Shown here one piece after another: positions 59,801-64,000 of a stretch of 64,000 nucleotides of DNA (within the stretch, counting starts at the first letter, position 1; each line of letters begins with the position of its first letter). The stretch lies in assembly GCA_003290165.1 (NCBI GenBank), contig QNQO01001834.1, positions 120,776-184,775 of the forward strand. The letters run 5' to 3'. The position numbers and the translations under genes were made by a program. A model generated the notes under the pieces. The model worked only from the letters and a program-made list of their open reading frames with translations, searched no databases and was not told the DNA's origin. This stretch comes from Berberis thunbergii (taxonomy: Eukaryota; Streptophyta; Magnoliopsida; Ranunculales; Berberidaceae).

Positions 59801-61450
59801 AGCTAACATAAATGATAGAAGTTTGCTAGGATCAAGGGATTCAGAGGTACCATTTTATGCCCTACTTGGAGCTTCCGTAGGATTGTATATCGATGCATTT
59901 TCTTATGAGTAGTGCCGTATCTGTTTTATCACTTGCTGCGAGTTGAAAATCAGAAATTTAACGAATGGAAAATATTCTGAAGGGTAAATGGGAAATGAAT
60001 ATTGAAGTGTTGAATATAATCTTTGATCATCATATAAAATATTTTGGTAAAAGACGACTGTAATGTGCAGTGATGACCAACCACAGATACAGCCATACAG
60101 GTCCTTTGTTTCCAGATTCTAGGGCTAGTCAAGACACATGACAGTCATGCATCCTTTGTGGATTTGGTGGTCTAGTAAATTGTGCTTTCTGTAGTAGGTC
60201 CATTTCAAAGCTATTTACACTCTTGTAAGTTATTTACTCATGGCATATGGCGTCTGAGACAAAATTGTTCTAAATGCTTTGGTGGGTCCATTTCAAAGCT
60301 ATTTGTAGTAGGTCCATTTCAAAGCTATTTGTTCTAAATGCTTTCTGTAGTAGGTCCATTTCAATCCTTTTATTTTATTTGCTTCTTCCGGATCTGGTCT
60401 GCTCCCCTATTTTCATACATTCAAAGCAAGAAATTAATATGAAGATATGCAATATTTTTCTACCTTTTTCTGTTCTACAAGATTTTCATCTCTTTATCTT
60501 TTTATTGGCTTCCAAGTTTCACAATTTAATACAACTATGTCGATCAGATTGGCGTCCTTATTGAAGATAAGGAGTTTGTTGATTCATCTATGGGTGGAAA
60601 GCCTTGGAAGGCTGGCAAATTTGCCTTTAGTCTTCGCCTTTCGCTGTGGTCTGAACACCTAGGTCTTCGTGACGAAGAGGTTAGTATTTGATCGTTGTTG
60701 CTCATTGCTGCCAGTGTTTAACACTTTTGAACTCTTCTTGGTTATAGAAAGAAGGAAAGACATTTTATATGACCTTTAGAAGATATTCTTTTGGCTGGTA
60801 AAACCTCCATATCTAATGGTTCTAATGGTATGCCTTAATTCTTCCAGACCAGCAAAATAAGTGATCCCGTGGTTGATTCTACATACAAAGATATTTGGAT
60901 GGCAACGGCAAAGGTAAGAAAATAAGTGCTTGTGTATAAATATCTACTAACCTTATCTTATTTATTTAATTTACTTTTTATTTTTATTTTTTCCTTGGCC
61001 AAGTTATAATTTCTATGTTCTCTATATAGACCAATACCATGATTTATCAAGACGTCTTCGCGTGCATTCCCAATGATCTTATACACTCCAGGTACAGTTC
61101 AGTTGTGATGTTTGACGATTCCTTTATTGTTTTAGTTATGTTTTGTGTCGAATCTGCAAGACACTATTTGGGTTACTTAAATTATGTTAATCATATGCAG
61201 GTCAGCGATCAGACAAAGCATGACATACTGGAAGGATAGAATAGGCCATACGACGATCGACTTAGGGATAGCACCAGAGAAGCTAGAATCTTATCAGAAT
61301 GGAGACATTAAAACCATGGATCCCATGGATAGATTAGAGTCTGTCAGGGGTAATCTTGTTTCATTTCCGTTAGATTTCATGTGCGAAGAAGATTTAAGAC
61401 CAGTGTTTAATGAGAGTGAATACTATGCGTCGCCTCAAGTCTTTCATTGA
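44801..61450 (+). CDS. Phospholipase D zeta (PX-PH type)
   Basis: Cleaves phosphatidylcholine to phosphatidic acid; plant PLDzetas act at endomembranes in root-hair, auxin and phosphate responses. Exons: 44801-45013, 46500-46601, 46735-46847, 46937-47078, 47561-47731, 49454-49628, 49728-49970, 50107-50223, 56666-56805, 56944-57093, 57317-57473, 57552-58065, 58710-58820, 59141-59287, 59436-59633, 59745-59846, 60548-60679, 60848-60913, 61030-61091, 61201-61450. PX lies in exons 1-4 and PH in 5-7. HKD1 is [10 protein letters not shown] (exon 10), HKD2 [10 protein letters not shown] (exon 16). The C-terminus YYASPQVFH is conserved. About 1101 residues. Three one-base frame breaks fall in homopolymers: extra G 49458-49462, missing T 57739-57741, missing C 58050-58052. 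Probably an intact gene with consensus errors; a young pseudogene is possible. Confidence 0.93.
45421..45637. mobile_element. Tourist-like (PIF/Harbinger) MITE in PLD intron 1
   Basis: 217 bases, left end gggtgtgtttggttgcatgg, right end inverse gggtgttgcttgcagggg, flanked by TTA on both sides (45418-45420, 45638-45640). The TTA duplication and GGGTGTGTTTGG end fit Tourist elements. Confidence 0.7.
47800..49440. other. PLD intron 5 with old repeat material
   Basis: A long intron. At about 48890-49290 there are cggtagtagaccgatt, gataaacggtgagaaaccgg and gattaatccgcttaatc blocks resembling a decayed TIR element. No exon-like sequence is seen. Confidence 0.35.
50224..51916. other. First part of PLD intron 8
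   Basis: Non-coding. A minus-strand ORF at 50987-51244 is Pro-rich and unrecognised. The intron totals about 6.4 kb because of the insertions that follow. Confidence 0.4.
51917..53872. mobile_element. TIR-bounded element carrying a captured gene (intron 8 of PLD)
   Basis: The left end aagggggtgtattgtatctg and the inverse of the right end ggccggtgtattgtatatag match. Subterminal copies of tttgtggacaatttaa / atttaaagagtctgtggac lie on both sides, and the left side repeats tctaggggtattcaa. No transposase; target duplication unresolved. A reverse-oriented plant gene fragment lies in the middle, as in Pack-type elements. Confidence 0.5.
52270..53010 (-). pseudogene. Captured fragment, membrane-associated kinase regulator-like
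   Basis: The minus strand reads [17 protein letters not shown] near 52970, [11 protein letters not shown] near 52860, [18 protein letters not shown] at 52811, [12 protein letters not shown] near 52700, then a basic Ser-rich region and [13 protein letters not shown] near 52330. This order (acidic start, AADxxFxxGQLLPL box, SRSESMD, Ser-rich tail) resembles the plant MAKR-like family. Stops and shifts interrupt it. It has no introns. Family assignment is from memory and only moderate. Confidence 0.5.
54325..55660 (+). mobile_element. LINE (L1-type) ORF2 3' fragment in PLD intron 8
   Basis: Reads [32 protein letters not shown], then [20 protein letters not shown] and [10 protein letters not shown], the typical end of plant L1 reverse transcriptases. 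Frames change several times (54600, 54940). An A-rich tail ends near 55658. 5'-truncated and dead, in the same sense as the PLD gene. Confidence 0.8.
55661..56665. other. Last part of PLD intron 8
   Basis: Contains a G-run pair near 55933-55955, a small duplication of caactcagac (about 55739 and 55770), and a minus-strand ORF of 105 codons (55775-56092) that I do not recognise. No exon. Confidence 0.4.
60180..60370 (+). repeat. Local duplications in PLD intron 16
   Basis: The phrase ggtccatttcaaagctattt occurs near 60198, 60285 and 60312 and, partly, near 60354, with ctaaatgctttctgtagtag around it. Recent slippage-type duplication in an intron. Confidence 0.75.
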
Positions 61451-61612
61451 GTATGGCCCTTTGAAGGGATCAGAAACATGTAAGTACCATAGCTATGAGA
61501 ACTGTGTAATTATATAGCCGTAGAAATTGTATTATGGATCTTGTCATTATTTGGGCTAAAACTCGCCTCAGTATATTTTTTTTGTATCAAGATGGCATAG
61601 AAATTTTACAGA

Positions 61613-61618
61613 AATAAA
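61613..61618 (+). terminator. Polyadenylation signal candidate for PLD zeta
   Basis: AATAAA about 165 bases after the stop codon at 61448-61450, within AT-rich sequence. Confidence 0.45.
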
Positions 61619-61951
61619 GAACACGAGATAAAACATTTTTTCTATATAGTTTTACCATGGGCGAATTTGATAGAATATAATATATTTCCTTTGGAGACTG
61701 GCTGGTTTTTGCAAGCTTTGCTTTTTCTGGCATGTTCTTGTTTCTATATTGCAAACACACTCTTCCTCATTAAGATTTTTTTTCCTCTTTGGAGGATTAT
61801 GGTAAAGATTCTTTGTTAGTGATTGTCTTGACATAGTGCAAGAGATTTGGTGTTCAAGTCATTTTCTTTCTAATGTCTCTGAGAGTGCCTCTTAAGAGTG
61901 GTGTCTAGATGTGCTAGGTAGCACAATTTGATCATTTTGCTCCAAGGCAAA

Positions 61952-62174
61952 GGGTATGTTTAGTTAGCCATTTTCCCTGGGAAATAAAATTCAATTTTCT
62001 TGTTATGCAGATTTCTCTGTTTGGTTGTTAATTACCGACACAAAATCGATTCTTGATAAGAACTGTTTTCCCATTGCTCATGAAAATCCAAGTTTGAGAG
62101 GAAGGTCTTAGAATCGAATTCATGAAAACGATTTCAATTTCTATGTCTATTTTCCATGCAACCAAACAGACTCT
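61952..62174. mobile_element. MITE-like element downstream of PLD
   Basis: The left end gggtatgtttagttagccat and the inverse of the right end gagtctgtttggttgcatgg belong to the same class of ends as 45421. The interior is AT-rich and non-coding. Target duplication uncertain. Confidence 0.45.
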
Positions 62175-63330
62175 GAAGCTGAAAGTAATTTTCCCCCCTC
62201 CAATTTACTGTTCATTACAAAGTTCTCAATGTCTTGGGTTGTTGTCAAGAACCCGCAGACCCAATGAGATTATCAATATCTTTAGCAACTAGTGGTTGCT
62301 CGCAGAGTCGCAGTTACCAGCCATTTGAATTTTCAAAGCTACCATCACCATAGCCTACTCTAAACCGAGTTCACAGGCCAGATTTTAGAGTTGGCCACTA
62401 AATTAGTTCTATGGTGTGGTGGAACTGGAACATACTCGTGGTGGTACCATGCACATAGTCAATCCAAAGCACTCGGGACTTCAAAATTTTCACTCGGCCA
62501 CTCTACCTGCAAGGCTGAAACTGCTGTAGAGTAAGAGGAGAGGAGCACTTTTTAGTGGGTAAGTTTTCTTACTCTCTTGTTCATCGTTTCGATTTTCATT
62601 AAAAAAGTTTTATTCAGCTTGATTGGTTCATTATATCCCATATTTGATTTGACGATTTTGTTTTAAGGTCTTTGGTTTATCTGGGGTTGTAGGGTTTAGT
62701 GTTCATCATAAACCCTTTTAAGTAAGTAAAGAATTGTTGGGGTCTTTGGATATTGCAGAAGAAATGTTGGGTAAAGCTTTAAATTCATAAACAATATGGT
62801 TCAACCGCTCGAAGTTTTTTTTTTTTTTTTAATTTTTTTTTTTTTAGATAAAATCAATCACATTGGTATCAGTGGAACTGGAAATGAAATTTTCCGAAAA
62901 AACTTGAAAGTCTGTGTAGAAAGAGTATGAGGAGGAATGGGTTAGATCCTATTGTTGCAAAAACTGTCTGAATGAGTATAAATTTAGTGAAAACTGAAAC
63001 ATTGATGGGTTAGAGCCTCTAATCTTGTTTAACTTCTTCCTAAATGCTTTTTATTGGGTCTCACACCTTTTCACCATGTCAATGCTGACTTGCATATGAA
63101 CTTACGATGATGAGTTTCGAATCTACTAGCCAAGTGGATCCTTGGGTACAATCCTGTGACTGATTATGAGAGGGGTTGTGTGATTGGCATATAAAGTTAA
63201 AATTCATTTAAACCTATTACTGATTTCCTTCAGCGACAATCTTATGAAATAGCTATGTTATTAATGCGGCAATTAATCGTAATTCGAGGTTTGACCGAAT
63301 CAAATTAGGTGAAATTGGTTAGGGTTTAGC
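62175..63330. other. Intergenic sequence
   Basis: No conserved ORF. A T-rich run is at about 62817-62845. A gggtaagtttt motif near 62568 looks like a donor and could end a leader exon of a gene to the right, but nothing supports this. Confidence 0.35.
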
Positions 63331-64000
63331 CAGTATTCTAAAAATCGCTAGGCGCTAGGCGGGGAGCAAGCAGGCCCGCCGCGCCTAGGCGGGGAGCAAG
63401 CAGGCCCGCCCAGCGCCTAGGCGGTCTTAGGGTTTTTGATTATAACTTTAATAATTTACAAAAAGTTAAACATTAATACCTTATCAATTTACATCCAATT
63501 TAATGCACATATACATATGCAAAATTTAAAAACATGAAAAATTAACATCATGAACAAAATTTAATAAAATCAAATCACTGAAGTTGGTCATGATGATGCT
63601 TTATATAAAATTGAATTTGTGGACAAATATCCAACCTACTCGTTTATTTTTCTTCAAATTGCATGAATAACCTCAGTCATGTTTGATAAAATCTACATTA
63701 GTAAAATTGGTACGCTGCCGGGCAGATCCTTTGAGAATTCCATTAAGTAATCATCATTTGCTACATTTAGACCATATGCTGAATAAAAAAATAATTAAAT
63801 AGTTTATTTCTAAAAAAGAGGAAAGAAAATAAAATAAGAACACAATCAGCCTTATTAAAAAAAATAAAAAAATAAAAATCGCCCAGACCGCCTAAAGCTC
63901 GCCTAGGCCGCCCAGACCCGCCTAGACCTGCCCAGACTGCCCGCCTAGACCTCCCAGACTGCCCGCCAGCCATTATCTGGCGGTTTTTCACCTTCTAGCG
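63331..64000. mobile_element. hAT-like element with AGGCG-rich ends (right end outside window)
   Basis: The left end CAGTATTCTAAAAATCGC is followed by two copies of a unit of about 30 bases (ctaggcggggagcaagcagg) at about 63352-63420. The right part (63878-64000) is full of CGCCTAG/GCCCAGAC motifs in the inverse sense and approaches the opposite end. It resembles the element at 22982-24074. Non-coding. Confidence 0.6.

Noticed and set aside
1..64000. CRISPR arrays, bacterial operons or prophage
   Set aside because: Spliced genes, plant families and retrotransposons show this is plant nuclear DNA; no spaced repeat array of CRISPR type is present.
1..64000. tRNA or rRNA genes
   Set aside because: No cloverleaf with A/B boxes or rRNA-like conserved sequence was recognised by eye; a tRNA scan would be needed to exclude a tRNA.

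Overview
The window is nuclear DNA of a flowering plant, most likely a non-grass angiosperm. It is AT-rich, its genes have many small exons with GT..AG introns, and it is dense with plant transposons (Ty3/gypsy, L1- and RTE-type LINEs, hAT-like elements, Tourist- and Helitron-like elements). I cannot name the species.

Five host loci are recognisable. (1) 1-2633, minus: an F-box/leucine-rich-repeat gene (FBL3-like); its last exon lies outside the window. (2) 8896-10115, minus: a four-exon MORF/DAG-like organellar RNA-editing factor with two apparent one-base frameshifts. (3) 13002-21480, minus: a complete 13-exon FIE gene (WD40 subunit of Polycomb PRC2; the exons join to 373 codons plus stop). 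(4) about 22860-24975, minus: a decayed pentatricopeptide-repeat (PPR) gene cut by a hAT-like element. (5) 44801-61450, plus: a 20-exon PX-PH phospholipase D zeta gene with both HKD motifs and three apparent one-base frameshifts.

The rest is mostly layered transposons. FIE intron 9 holds an L1-type LINE remnant, which holds a hAT-like element, which holds the tail of an RTE LINE; each layer has its own target-site duplication. A 13.9-kb Ty3/gypsy element (26116-40007) is split inside its integrase gene by an 8.5-kb non-autonomous Athila-type element (29951-38498). Next to it, a TIR-bounded segment (about 40013-42505) carries two L1 tails in opposite orientation. Intron 8 of the PLD gene contains a TIR-bounded element carrying an antisense, intronless plant gene fragment, followed by another LINE tail. 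A lone ALDH3 first exon sits between hAT-like ends near 10.3-11.0 kb.

The genes do not form a pathway. I see no new enzymatic system. The most useful points are the nested insertions, the captured gene fragments, the tandem copies of a splice acceptor in the MORF intron, and the fact that all five frameshifts in otherwise conserved host genes fall in homopolymer runs. The last point suggests consensus errors rather than dead genes. All exon borders were read by eye from splice signals and remembered family conservation; no search was run.
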